Below the pieces are notes generated by a model. It ran no database searches. It was not told where the DNA came from and saw nothing but the letters and a program-made list of their open reading frames with translations. Both the position numbers and the translations under genes were made by a program. Of a stretch of DNA of 64,000 nt, positions 26,474-33,590 are shown in pieces. The stretch comes from Bacillus pumilus (GTDB taxonomy: Bacteria; Bacillota; Bacilli; Bacillales; Bacillaceae), in contig NZ_LT906438.1 in NCBI RefSeq assembly GCF_900186955.1, positions 186,001 to 250,000 of the forward strand. The letters run 5' to 3'. Numbering within the stretch: position 1 is the first letter of the stretch; each line of letters begins with the position of its first letter.

Positions 26474-26812
26474 GTGAAGGATGCTCAGTATGATGTGAAA
26501 TTGAAGTTTCCGGCTGATAAGTATCCAGAAACAGCACGACACATAAAAAATGCTATAAAGAAGGGAGCTTCAGATGTCTGCACGATTGATAGAGAAGGTG
26601 CCGATGAAAATAGAGAAGAATCACTGAAAAACATACCAACAAAAAGAGGATATGACCGAGACGAGTTCCCTATGGCAATGTGTGAAGAAGGCGGCGCAGG
26701 AGCCGATATAGAATACATATCTCCAGCAGATAATCGAGGTGCGGGATCTTGGGTATCTCATCAACTAAGTGAATACGAAGATGGAACGGCCGTATTGTTT
26801 GTTGTTGATTAG
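26474..26812 (+). pseudogene. nucB: NucB-type sporulation nuclease, 5'-truncated
   Basis: A 112 aa reading frame covering essentially the mature NucB domain: [56 protein letters not shown]. NucB is a secreted DNase made with a signal peptide, but here an in-frame TAA sits at 26456 and no signal sequence is encoded in any frame just upstream. The GTG at 26474 has no clear ribosome binding site. The residues I associate with catalysis (DREGAD, Glu in EYISPADN) are kept, so truncation is either recent or the fragment is used differently, for example inside the cell. A 5' loss during rearrangement is most likely. Confidence 0.7.
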
Positions 26813-26903
26813 GGTTATGAAACTTTGAATCAAGCCAAAGCGTATGTAGAATATGACTTTGCAACAATAGGTAACACAAAGAAAAAGAAATGAGGTGAAT
26901 CAT

Positions 26904-27017
26904 TTGTTTGTAGAGGTAGTAATCAATCTGTATGAAATAGGACTACTCATTCTAGGGGTATCCGCTTTAATGTTAATTAAAGCAAATGAGGAACGAAAAA
27001 GAAGCAGGGAGAGCTAG
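26904..27017 (+). CDS. 37-aa single-helix membrane peptide
   Basis: TTG 26904 follows GAGGTGA by about 5 bp. Product MFVEVVINLYEIGLLILGVS then ALMLIKANEERKRSRES: one transmembrane helix with a basic tail. The stop lies inside a terminator stem. Function unknown; it may be a phage-type or toxin-like small membrane peptide. Confidence 0.45.
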   Translation: MFVEVVINLYEIGLLILGVSALMLIKANEERKRSRES

Positions 27018-27027
27018 CCTGCTTTTT
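27001..27027 (+). terminator. Terminator of the 37-aa gene
   Basis: AAGCAGG / CCTGCTT stem with a 9-nt loop, followed by TTTT. Confidence 0.7.
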
Positions 27028-27042
27028 TATTTTGAATATTTT

Positions 27043-27171
27043 CTATTGCTCATTTGCTTTTAAAAGTTCTATGATGATGTCGTTTTGTTTCTCAATGTTT
27101 TGTAATCTCTTTTCGATCGTGGAACTTGAAATACAGATCACAATGAGAATCTCAATGCCCACAAATAACAA
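27043..27171 (-). CDS. 42-aa single-helix membrane peptide
   Basis: Reads MLFVGIEILIVICISSSTIE then KRLQNIEKQNDIIIELLKAN and EQ from a TTG at 27171; GTG four codons in is an alternative start. AGGAGGGA lies immediately upstream of the TTG, too close for it and 12 bp from the GTG, so the exact start is unclear. One transmembrane helix plus a polar coiled-coil tail. This layout matches many tiny Bacillus membrane proteins of unknown role. It converges on the 37-aa gene with 25 bp between stops. Confidence 0.45.
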   Translation of the reverse strand: MLFVGIEILIVICISSSTIEKRLQNIEKQNDIIIELLKANEQ

Positions 27172-27330
27172 ATCCCTCCTAAAGCTCAATTGGGCAATCA
27201 TTTAATGTCGACTAACATTTGCAACATAGTAACATTAATTGAAATTTATAACTACTTGCGTAATTCTTGTTTGTTTCGCGTGTGAATTTCTATTATCCTT
27301 AGTGTAAAAGCGCAGAGGGAGTGTGTGTAC

Positions 27331-27621
27331 ATGACCAATGAAAAAAATACAATTACAGCGTTCCATTGTTGGAGAAGGAACGGTGAATTGAAGGTTAAAC
27401 CAAGGCCTTTCAAGTGGCATATTCCCAAAAGACTAAGAGGACAGATACAACAAGGTGACATTGTCTTGGTTGAATCTCAAGACAAAAAGAAACCTGTCCT
27501 AGTAATTGACGTTTCAAGGGAAGAGCTAGAGGAAACGGGGCGCTATTACAAGCGAGTCATCAAGATGCTGGATCGAGTAGATAAAAGGGATGAACAGCCT
27601 GCAACATCAGTGCGAGTATAA
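27331..27621 (+). CDS. DUF5839-like protein
   Basis: A 96 aa protein from ATG 27331 with AGAGGGAG about 9 bp upstream. It shows a compact beta-rich pattern: TITAFHCWRRNGELKVKPRP, then GDIVLVESQDKKKPVLVIDV, then a charged helix. I associate this with DUF5839, seen in phage and plasmid-like regions of Firmicutes. Function unknown. Basic composition and the KWHIPKRLRGQI stretch would allow nucleic-acid contact, which is only a guess. Confidence 0.6.
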   Translation: MTNEKNTITAFHCWRRNGELKVKPRPFKWHIPKRLRGQIQQGDIVLVESQDKKKPVLVIDVSREELEETGRYYKRVIKMLDRVDKRDEQPATSVRV

Positions 27622-27624
27622 TAG

Positions 27625-27664
27625 AAATAAACCCCATTCTCATTTTAAGAATGGGGTTTATTTC
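27625..27664. terminator. Bidirectional terminator
   Basis: AAATAAACCCCATTCT / AGAATGGGGTTTATTT perfect 16-bp stem with a 7-nt loop, between convergent genes. Confidence 0.88.
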
Positions 27665-27703
27665 TTAAAAGGCTGGTAATAATTAAAGCAATAATTGAAA
27701 AAT

Positions 27704-28405
27704 TCAATCTTCATTTAACAAATGGTCTAACATAGCTGTACGGTTTTCTAAAAAATATTTGGTAATTTGATAATGCTCAGTCATTTCATAGCGTATTTCC
27801 TCTATTTTCTTTCCATCAAAATTTAAAATGGTTGCTTCCGGATATCCTAACAAAATTGGAGAGTGGGTAGCTATTATAAATTGAGAGTTACTCTTTGTAG
27901 AAAGGTCATGAATAATCTTCAATAATCCTAACTGCCTTGCTGGAGAAAGTGGAGATTCTGGTTCATCAAGTAAATAAAGAGCACTTTTTCCGTTAAAACG
28001 ATTATTAAACAAAGATAAAAAGGATTCTCCATGAGACTGCTTATGCAGTGGTGTACCTCCGTAAGGAGCATAAACATCTTCACCGCTTTCTTGATTTAAA
28101 GTATCTAAATATGCAGCGAAGTTATAGAAAGATTCAGCTCTTAAAAAGAAACCGTTTGTTAATTTAGGTTGCCAAGATAAACGCAAATAGGAACCTAGTG
28201 TAGTCTCATCTATATTATTAGTATACAAATTATTTCTGCCACCACCATTTATATTAAAACCACAACTATCTGCAATAGACTCTAGTAAAGTTGACTTTCC
28301 TGATCCGTTTTCACCAACAAAAAATGTTACATTGTTTGTGATTTTGATTTCATCTAAATTTTTTATTACCGGAACACAAAAAGGATATTCATTATAGGAC
28401 GTCAC
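27704..28405 (-). CDS. Stand-alone AAA ATPase (COG3910-like, OLD/ABC-type fold)
   Basis: A 233 aa ATPase from the GTG at 28405. Walker A GENGSGKST (31-39), a SHGESF stretch (124-129) in the place of an ABC signature, Walker B YLLDEPESP (144-152) and the ATHSP switch (179-183). The first 28 residues plus Walker A match the core of small predicted ATPases that usually begin about 12 residues earlier. In-frame codons upstream continue (TLQKITFLKDKV) to ATT 28444, just after AAGAGGTGA, while GTG 28405 has no such site. The true start may thus be a rare ATT/ATA, or the original ATG was lost. No nuclease domain is attached and no partner gene is adjacent. Related ATPases act in phage defence and repair, but function here is open. 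Confidence 0.75.
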   Translation of the reverse strand: MTSYNEYPFCVPVIKNLDEIKITNNVTFFVGENGSGKSTLLESIADSCGFNINGGGRNNLYTNNIDETTLGSYLRLSWQPKLTNGFFLRAESFYNFAAYLDTLNQESGEDVYAPYGGTPLHKQSHGESFLSLFNNRFNGKSALYLLDEPESPLSPARQLGLLKIIHDLSTKSNSQFIIATHSPILLGYPEATILNFDGKKIEEIRYEMTEHYQITKYFLENRTAMLDHLLNED

Positions 28406-28567
28406 TTTATCTTTAAGAAAAGTTATTTTTTGTAAAGTTATAATTATTCACCTCTTACTTTTCAAATTATGTAATCGTCAATGAAATCACAGTGATTAAT
28501 GGATATATGTTTAATTTCTCATACATTTCGGTATCAAGACAAGAAAAAGCGTCCTTTATGTTCAAAG

Positions 28568-28596
28568 GGAGACTATTACGAGTAGTCTCTTTTTTA
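28568..28596 (+). terminator. Terminator-like hairpin in the gap before the peptidase gene
   Basis: GAGACTA / TAGTCTC stem, 7-nt loop, then TCTTTTTT. No intact gene precedes it on this strand, so it may be the remnant of a lost gene. The rest of 28406-28667 shows no coding signal. Confidence 0.6.
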
Positions 28597-28667
28597 ATGT
28601 AAAAATTCACTCAAATTTAACATGTCAATTGATCAGATATTAAAATATCCTTAAAATTCTAGTAATG

Positions 28668-28701
28668 TTTACATGATCCATATTAACCATTATTATGGTA
28701 A
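28668..28701 (+). promoter_or_regulatory. Promoter with overlapping palindromic operator
   Basis: TTTACA 28668-28673 and TATTAT 28691-28696 with a 17-bp spacer. TTAACCATTATTATGGTAA (28683-28701) is an inverted repeat centred on the -10, giving a classic repressor geometry 39 bp before the peptidase gene. The repressor is not identified. Confidence 0.65.
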
Positions 28702-28739
28702 ATGTGGACCACGCTAAAAAAGGAATTGGAGGTAATAAT

Positions 28740-29555
28740 ATGAAAAAACGAAACGTTATTGTCACATCCTTGTTGTCAGCATCTGTATTATTCACTGGGT
28801 TTGGATTGGAGGGAAATGCGCAAGCGAAAGAGGTATACCCTTCTATGAACAATGAAAGAGCCAAGCAAGAAATAGAAGAAATGAAAGCAGAGGGAATGAC
28901 CTCTGAACAGATTAATGAGCTTTATGAGATGAGCAAAAAGGAGTATGACTCTGTATCTACGGAAGCAAAAGCAGAAGCTATATTCGAAGAGTCGCAGAAA
29001 GATATCGATCAATACATTAAAGATGGAGTGATCGATGAGTATCTACCTAAGTACAATGAAGAGAAAGATAAGATGAATGTTAATGCAAAGTCCAAGGCAT
29101 TAGGAACTAAGGGAGATGTGTTGGTTAGTTATGACTTAAATTCAGGCAGTTCTGCAATTGGCTTGGGACATGCCGCAATTGTCTCTCAAGAAAAAAAACA
29201 GACAGTAGAATCTTGGCATAAGCTTTGGAGTCCAATTAAACAGCATGGAGTCAGAAAATACAATAATACATGGGCTGCTAGAAAGAAGGTTTATGGGCTT
29301 TGGGTGAAGAAGTCTAATAACACGAAATATATTAATGCGGCTAAATATGCCGAGAAACAAGCTAAAGAGAAGAAGCCATACAATTTGAACTTCTTTGACA
29401 AGAAAACTACAAAAAAGTTCTATTGCTCTCAATTAGCTTGGAGAGCTTGGAAAAATCAAGGTCATGATATTGACCATAATAAAAAAGATTCAGTCGTGTC
29501 GCCGATGGAATTAGTTAACTCTAACAACACGAAGGTCTTTCATCATAAAAAGTAA
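28740..29555 (+). CDS. Secreted YiiX/C92-type permuted papain-like enzyme
   Basis: A 271 aa secreted protein from ATG 28740, with GGAGG 8 bp upstream (a further GTG/ATG frame to 28695 lacks a site). Signal peptide about 1-29, cleavage near AQA-KE. Residues 35-115 are a charged helical pro-like region (EEMKAEGMTSEQINELYEMS). The C-terminal half is a permuted NlpC/P60-papain fold: GHAAIV with His144, VESWH with Glu157 and FYCSQLAW with Cys229, the order His...Cys being characteristic of YiiX/YycO proteins. Expected to cleave amide or ester bonds at the cell surface or outside; substrate unknown. AT content is above that of core genes. A lipoprotein follows 66 bp later. Confidence 0.82.
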   Translation: MKKRNVIVTSLLSASVLFTGFGLEGNAQAKEVYPSMNNERAKQEIEEMKAEGMTSEQINELYEMSKKEYDSVSTEAKAEAIFEESQKDIDQYIKDGVIDEYLPKYNEEKDKMNVNAKSKALGTKGDVLVSYDLNSGSSAIGLGHAAIVSQEKKQTVESWHKLWSPIKQHGVRKYNNTWAARKKVYGLWVKKSNNTKYINAAKYAEKQAKEKKPYNLNFFDKKTTKKFYCSQLAWRAWKNQGHDIDHNKKDSVVSPMELVNSNNTKVFHHKK

Positions 29556-29561
29556 GTTAAT

Positions 29562-29590
29562 AAGCAGTCGGGGATTCTCCCCGATTGCTT
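29562..29590 (+). terminator. Hairpin without T run between peptidase and lipoprotein genes
   Basis: AAGCAGTCGGGGA / TCCCCGATTGCTT 13-bp stem with a 3-nt loop but only TTGC after it. It may stabilise the upstream message or attenuate rather than fully terminate, leaving the lipoprotein gene in the same unit. Confidence 0.5.
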
Positions 29591-29621
29591 TGCTTGTTTA
29601 AAATTAAAAGGAGATGATTGA

Positions 29622-30737
29622 ATGAAATACTTTAAGTTGCTTTTATCAGCTTGTGCCATAGCATTAATATGTACAGCATGTTCAAAGAAAGAAGAGGTTG
29701 TGGGAGACCCTTCTAAGGGAGAATTGAGCAATATGAAAGATAGTAAATTTGCTGTAATTCATTCAAAGATGATGGATAGGGGATGCGAGATAGTAAACTA
29801 TAACGATACAGGGAGTAAGCTATCAAGCGTGTCATTAAAAGACTGCGTGGGATTCACTTCGTCTACTCAGAGTGATAATAATATGTACTTCTCATCTAAT
29901 AGGTCTAATTATCATGTATCGATAGATAAGAATAATGGAAAGGTAAAACATCTACAAACAAAATCACTTTCAAAATCTACAGAAGACGAGGGAGCATTTT
30001 TTATTAACTATTCGAATGGCTATGTTTTACATGATGTAAACGTTGGCTATGTAGAAGATGGATTAGCAGGAGAGTTAGTTTATTGGGAAGAAGACAGTGA
30101 AAGTAAAGAGCAACTCAAATTCAACGGAGAATTGAGGACAGCTATATTTGACAATAAAAAAATATATGCCATTTTGAACAATGATGAAAATATCATATTA
30201 TCCTCTATAGACCCAAAAAGTCATAAGGATAAAAGAAAGACACTAGACGTTGACTCTGTTTTCTATCCTGAAAACAATGAATCATTAAATAATTTAAACG
30301 ATAAAGAATTAATGATTGCTCTGAATGACGATGTTGATAGTAAGAAAAACTCTATTCTAATCATACTTGACAAAAAAACTCTCGATACGAAAAGAGAAAT
30401 TGTAATGGATAAGGGATTCACTATCTACAAGACTCATGTAGATAAAGATAAAATCACGATAATATCCCATGAAGGAGAAGTTAAAATGTTTAACAGAGAC
30501 TTCAAAGAGATATCGTCTGAAAAAATTCCACTTAATTTTAAATCAGATGACGAACGTTTAGAAGAGGTCAAGATTTTAGACGGCAAGATTTATGCATTGG
30601 TAAGAATGTTTGATAGAGATAAGGATGGAGTTATTGGCAGAATTATTGAATATAATATTGAAAGCAAAGACTCTAAAGAGATATCCCTAAAATCTGATAG
30701 GGATTGGGAAATGACAAGCTTGGAAGTTGTAAAATAA
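29622..30737 (+). CDS. Lipoprotein with beta-propeller-like body, unknown function
   Basis: A 371 aa lipoprotein: signal MKYFKLLLSACAIALICTA and lipobox CTAC with Cys20. The body has about six to eight repeating units of the type 'value-strand, loop, strand' (for example KKIYAILNNDENIILSSIDP, KDKITIISHEGEVKMFNRDF, DGKIYALVRMFDRDKDGVIG), which suggests a beta-propeller facing outward. Strongly Asp/Lys/Ser rich. AAAGGAGA precedes the ATG. It follows the papain-like enzyme and is followed by a small membrane protein. No family recognised; it could bind a surface ligand or act as an immunity partner. Confidence 0.75.
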   Translation: MKYFKLLLSACAIALICTACSKKEEVVGDPSKGELSNMKDSKFAVIHSKMMDRGCEIVNYNDTGSKLSSVSLKDCVGFTSSTQSDNNMYFSSNRSNYHVSIDKNNGKVKHLQTKSLSKSTEDEGAFFINYSNGYVLHDVNVGYVEDGLAGELVYWEEDSESKEQLKFNGELRTAIFDNKKIYAILNNDENIILSSIDPKSHKDKRKTLDVDSVFYPENNESLNNLNDKELMIALNDDVDSKKNSILIILDKKTLDTKREIVMDKGFTIYKTHVDKDKITIISHEGEVKMFNRDFKEISSEKIPLNFKSDDERLEEVKILDGKIYALVRMFDRDKDGVIGRIIEYNIESKDSKEISLKSDRDWEMTSLEVVK

Positions 30738-30782
30738 CTGACGAGGAGTGTGGAGTAAATTAACTTACATTATCTTGAACCC

Positions 30783-31031
30783 ATGAGGCTTGTGTTATTC
30801 ACATTGCCATTATTGTATTTAGCTTGGGGGATTATTGGCTATGTAATCTTTAAGAAGGTTTATGTGGTTTTAACTATCACATTTATAACTTCAACCATTT
30901 TTATATTTGCCTATACTGGGTTTGACATGTCAAATATGTATTGGGTAGGGGTGGTGACTTTTTTATGCATGTGCACCTCTGTAATTACAAAAATTATTCG
31001 AGACATGTATATTCGCTATAAAAAAGCATAA
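30783..31031 (+). CDS. Small membrane protein (DUF2651-like)
   Basis: An 82 aa protein with three transmembrane helices (about 2-20, 25-43, 50-70), resembling DUF2651 proteins of Bacillus. ATG 30783 has no ribosome binding site. In-frame codons continue upstream (INLHYLEP) to ATT 30759, which lies 10 bp after GAGGAG, and family members usually carry such an N-terminal extension. A non-standard ATT start or a lost ATG is therefore possible. Third gene of the peptidase-lipoprotein cluster. Confidence 0.55.
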   Translation: MRLVLFTLPLLYLAWGIIGYVIFKKVYVVLTITFITSTIFIFAYTGFDMSNMYWVGVVTFLCMCTSVITKIIRDMYIRYKKA

Positions 31032-31036
31032 TCAAC

Positions 31037-31069
31037 AAGCTTATGTCCACAAACATAAGCTTTATTTTT
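31037..31069. terminator. Bidirectional terminator after the small membrane gene
   Basis: AAGCTTATGT / ACATAAGCTT perfect stem, CCACAA loop, then TATTTTT. It overlaps the stop of the broken YesK-like gene. Confidence 0.8.
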
Positions 31070-31327
31070 GTTTCATACCACTAAAATAACTCAAAATGCT
31101 TGTAATAATTAAAGTGATAACTGATGAAACTAACAAAGAAACGCTGATCGCTCCTAACCCTAAACCTTCCCATCCTCCCACAAAAAAGCTTATGAGCAAT
31201 AAGATGATACTTACCAGCATTAAAACTGATGGAAATCCATACTGGAAAGATGACTTCTTTTTTTAAAAGATTAAAGAAACACCTAGTATAATAACTGTAA
31301 GGATGGTTGCAGTAGCCAGAAAGACAT
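31062..31327 (-). pseudogene. YesK-like membrane protein, interrupted by a stop codon
   Basis: On the minus strand one frame reads FLATATILTVIILGVSLIF, then a TAA at 31265-31263, then KKKSSFQYGFPSVLMLVSII and LLLISFFVGGWEGLGLGAIS and on to SILSYFSGMKQK. The FVGGWEGLGLG motif is typical of YesK-family small membrane proteins. No usable start exists in this frame: the nearest ATG (31327) is one frame off. So it carries both a nonsense change and a disturbed N-terminus. Decayed gene beside the peptidase cluster. Confidence 0.65.
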
Positions 31328-31426
31328 TTGTCTTGCCCCCTTGAAAGAAGAACCCTAATGAATAATTATATGTTTTTCAATATCGTACCACTGATTTAAG
31401 TTGTTTACAAAAGCAGTTAGTTAAAA

Positions 31427-31463
31427 AAACGGTTCTATGACAATGGATGTCACAGAACCGTTT
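31427..31463 (-). terminator. Terminator of rap-phr
   Basis: AAACGGTTCT / AGAACCGTTT stem extended by TGACA/TGTCA, with the T run on the minus strand (31422-31429), just after the phr stop at 31472. Confidence 0.8.
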
Positions 31464-31471
31464 CTTTGATC

Positions 31472-31618
31472 TTATAATGTATTTCCAGCTTCTTTCCCTA
31501 CACTCGATGTAATCACTTTGTCAGCCACTTCATGTGAGACAGCAGCAGAATGAAAAATTGGTAACGCTAATGCTACAGTTACAAGCATGATGGGAACAAA
31601 AATTCTACTCTTCAACAT
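31472..31618 (-). CDS. Phr signalling peptide precursor
   Basis: A 48 aa secreted precursor starting at ATG 31618, with GGAGGGG upstream inside the end of rap. Sequence begins MLKSRIFVPIMLVTVALALP: a basic start and a hydrophobic signal region, then a short polar tail ending VGKEAGNTL. Phr precursors of this length overlap the 3' end of rap genes and release a 5-6 residue peptide near the C-terminus that is re-imported by Opp and inhibits the cognate Rap. Candidate mature peptide lies in KEAGNTL (for example EAGNT, comparable with the xxNxT form of PhrA); the exact ends are inference. It overlaps rap by 14 bp and is followed by a terminator. Confidence 0.8.
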   Translation of the reverse strand: MLKSRIFVPIMLVTVALALPIFHSAAVSHEVADKVITSSVGKEAGNTL

Positions 31619-32771
31619 TTAACAATTCCCCTCCTTGAATTAACGACTTTGCTTCAAGTGCTCTTTCATAAAAAACGACAGCAATTTCCAACTGCCTACT
31701 TTTATTATAGTATCGCGCAGCTTCAAAAGCTAGTTGGTACACATCTTCGTAAAGATTTTTGCTTTGTATATTGTCAAGACAACGTTTTAACTCTGTGATC
31801 GCATTTGGTGTCTTAGATTGAAAATAAAGGCAATATAAAAATTTCATTTCTTCTTCATAAATTTTGTCATTCAGTTGTTGGGCTGCCGAGACTCCTTTCT
31901 CATATGTTTCGGCTGCTGGAACAACCTGTCCTAATTTCAAGAGGGTGTATAGCTTGTTAAAATAGGCTTTTGGAACATGTGATGTTTCATTCTTTTCAAA
32001 AAGTTCACAAGAAGTATCAAAGTGGGACAGGGCATCTGTATATTTTTCTAAGTGGAAATAACACTTGCCTAAGTTAAAGATCGTAGAGGATATAAGGTAT
32101 TCGTTTTTCGTCTGCTGTGCAAAAGAATGGGATTTTTCAAAGTAAGTAAGTGCATCAGCGTATTGTAGTTTAGACAGATAATTTCCAGCGATGACTGAAT
32201 AACACCAGGCTATTTTTTCTTGCATTAATGGTTGCTCTGTAAATAGACTCAATGCTTTATGTGCATACATGACAGAAATTTGATACTGATCTATGTGGTA
32301 GTACACTTCTGATAATTTGTAGTAAAATTCAGCCTTTTCAGTAGGGTCTTCAATATCCAGGAGAACTTTTTCAGCAGATTTATAAGAACTGATCGCCTCG
32401 TCAAATTGCTTTTTCCTAAATTCGTGCATTCCTTTAAAAAACCAAAAATAAAAATCTAACATCTTTTCAATTTGATCTTTGTCTTCATGAAGTGATTGAT
32501 CAATCTTATGTTTCTGCTCATTGATCTGAACCATATATTCATCTAATTCTCGGCTAGATAACTTAGGTTTGAGGTAACTTAGCATTAAGTCATGTCGAAA
32601 ATCCAGCAGACTAAAATATAATAATACGGTTTGATTTTCTTCCATACTGTCAAAGAGTCGTTGAACATCTGCTTTTAAAAATTCTGCATCAGTTATTTGA
32701 TCTTTTTTGATGGTTGAATACCATTCATTCAGTTTGATCGCCACTTCGTCATAAGTGATAGAAGCACCCAT
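31605..32771 (-). CDS. Rap family response-regulator aspartate phosphatase / TPR regulator
   Basis: A 388 aa all-helical protein. The N-terminal three-helix bundle (about 1-75, VAIKLNEWYSTIKKDQITDA) and seven TPR-like repeats (for example AEFYYKLSEVYYHIDQYQIS, SVIAGNYLSKLQYADALTYF, TIFNLGKCYFHLEKYTDALS) are as in Rap proteins. Raps either dephosphorylate Spo0F or block ComA DNA binding. A Gln in the N-terminal part is needed for phosphatase action; which one applies cannot be decided here. GAAGGGGG precedes the ATG. Co-transcribed with phr, so the cell makes both the regulator and its inhibitor peptide. Confidence 0.93.
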   Translation of the reverse strand: MGASITYDEVAIKLNEWYSTIKKDQITDAEFLKADVQRLFDSMEENQTVLLYFSLLDFRHDLMLSYLKPKLSSRELDEYMVQINEQKHKIDQSLHEDKDQIEKMLDFYFWFFKGMHEFRKKQFDEAISSYKSAEKVLLDIEDPTEKAEFYYKLSEVYYHIDQYQISVMYAHKALSLFTEQPLMQEKIAWCYSVIAGNYLSKLQYADALTYFEKSHSFAQQTKNEYLISSTIFNLGKCYFHLEKYTDALSHFDTSCELFEKNETSHVPKAYFNKLYTLLKLGQVVPAAETYEKGVSAAQQLNDKIYEEEMKFLYCLYFQSKTPNAITELKRCLDNIQSKNLYEDVYQLAFEAARYYNKSRQLEIAVVFYERALEAKSLIQGGELLNVEE

Positions 32772-32893
32772 ATATATTCCCCCTTCAAATTCCTATAAAA
32801 CCATTTATATACAATATTTTAACATGTCTAACTATTCTAAAATCGAACATATGCGCTCTATATGTAAATTTTCGGTATACCGCAAAATCAAGC

Positions 32894-33463
32894 CTACTTT
32901 AAGAGGAAAATGAGTGATTCAACATCTAATTCTTTCATATAGTTCTGAGTATCTTGTTCGATCGTTTTTCTTGTATATTTATGTTTATTTGCATTCGCTT
33001 TAAGATGGGTTGAATCAGTAAAAAGGACGCGCCCTCCAACCATATCGTGATTGATGGCTTGAAGCACAATCTCGTCAAAAATATCTTGAAAAATCGTTGT
33101 ATCTTTAAATCGAGTACGACGATTCCAACTAATGGTCGAGTGATGTGGAACGGGGTCATTGATGTTTAAACCTAAAAACCATCTATACGCCATGTTATAG
33201 TAAATTTCTTTTTCAAGTTGTCTTTCAGAACGGATACCGTACAGGTATCCGATAAACATCATTTTGAACAAAATAAGTGGATAAAGAGAAGGACGACCTT
33301 TATTCTCGCTATAATACGGTTTTACTTTATCTACGATAAATGAAAAATCAATGTACTGATCAATTTTACGAAGCAGGTGATCCTCTTCGACCAGTTGATC
33401 TAGCAATACAAATTCGGCTTCGTGCTGAGAAGAATTTCTAGTGTGGAACATGAGAAAAAACAC
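32894..33463 (-). pseudogene. IS1182-type transposase, 3'-truncated
   Basis: 189 residues of the N-terminal part of an IS1182-family transposase: FVLLDQLVEEDHLLRKIDQY, the ENKGRPSLYPLILFKMMFIG segment, RSERQLEKEIYYNMAYRWFL and DSTHLKANANKHKY holding the first Asp of the DDE triad (DST). Full proteins run to about 450 aa; here the frame ends at SLIFLLK and the remaining catalytic residues are missing. No matched terminal inverted repeats are evident. An inactive remnant next to rap-phr, marking past insertion and deletion. Confidence 0.85.
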
Positions 33464-33590
33464 CTTCCTTTAGTATGCTTTTCTCTATTATAAAACGGGG
33501 GAATGGAAACTTTAAGGGAAAAAATAAAGCTGTCGAGATTTTCTCGACAGCCTGAGCATCGTGAGGGATGCTTCTCTTTCGTTTCTATTC

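Noticed and set aside
26474..33463. Whole AT-rich stretch as a prophage or integrative element
   Set aside because: No integrase, terminase, capsid, tail, relaxase or recognisable attachment repeats; only scattered accessory and broken genes.
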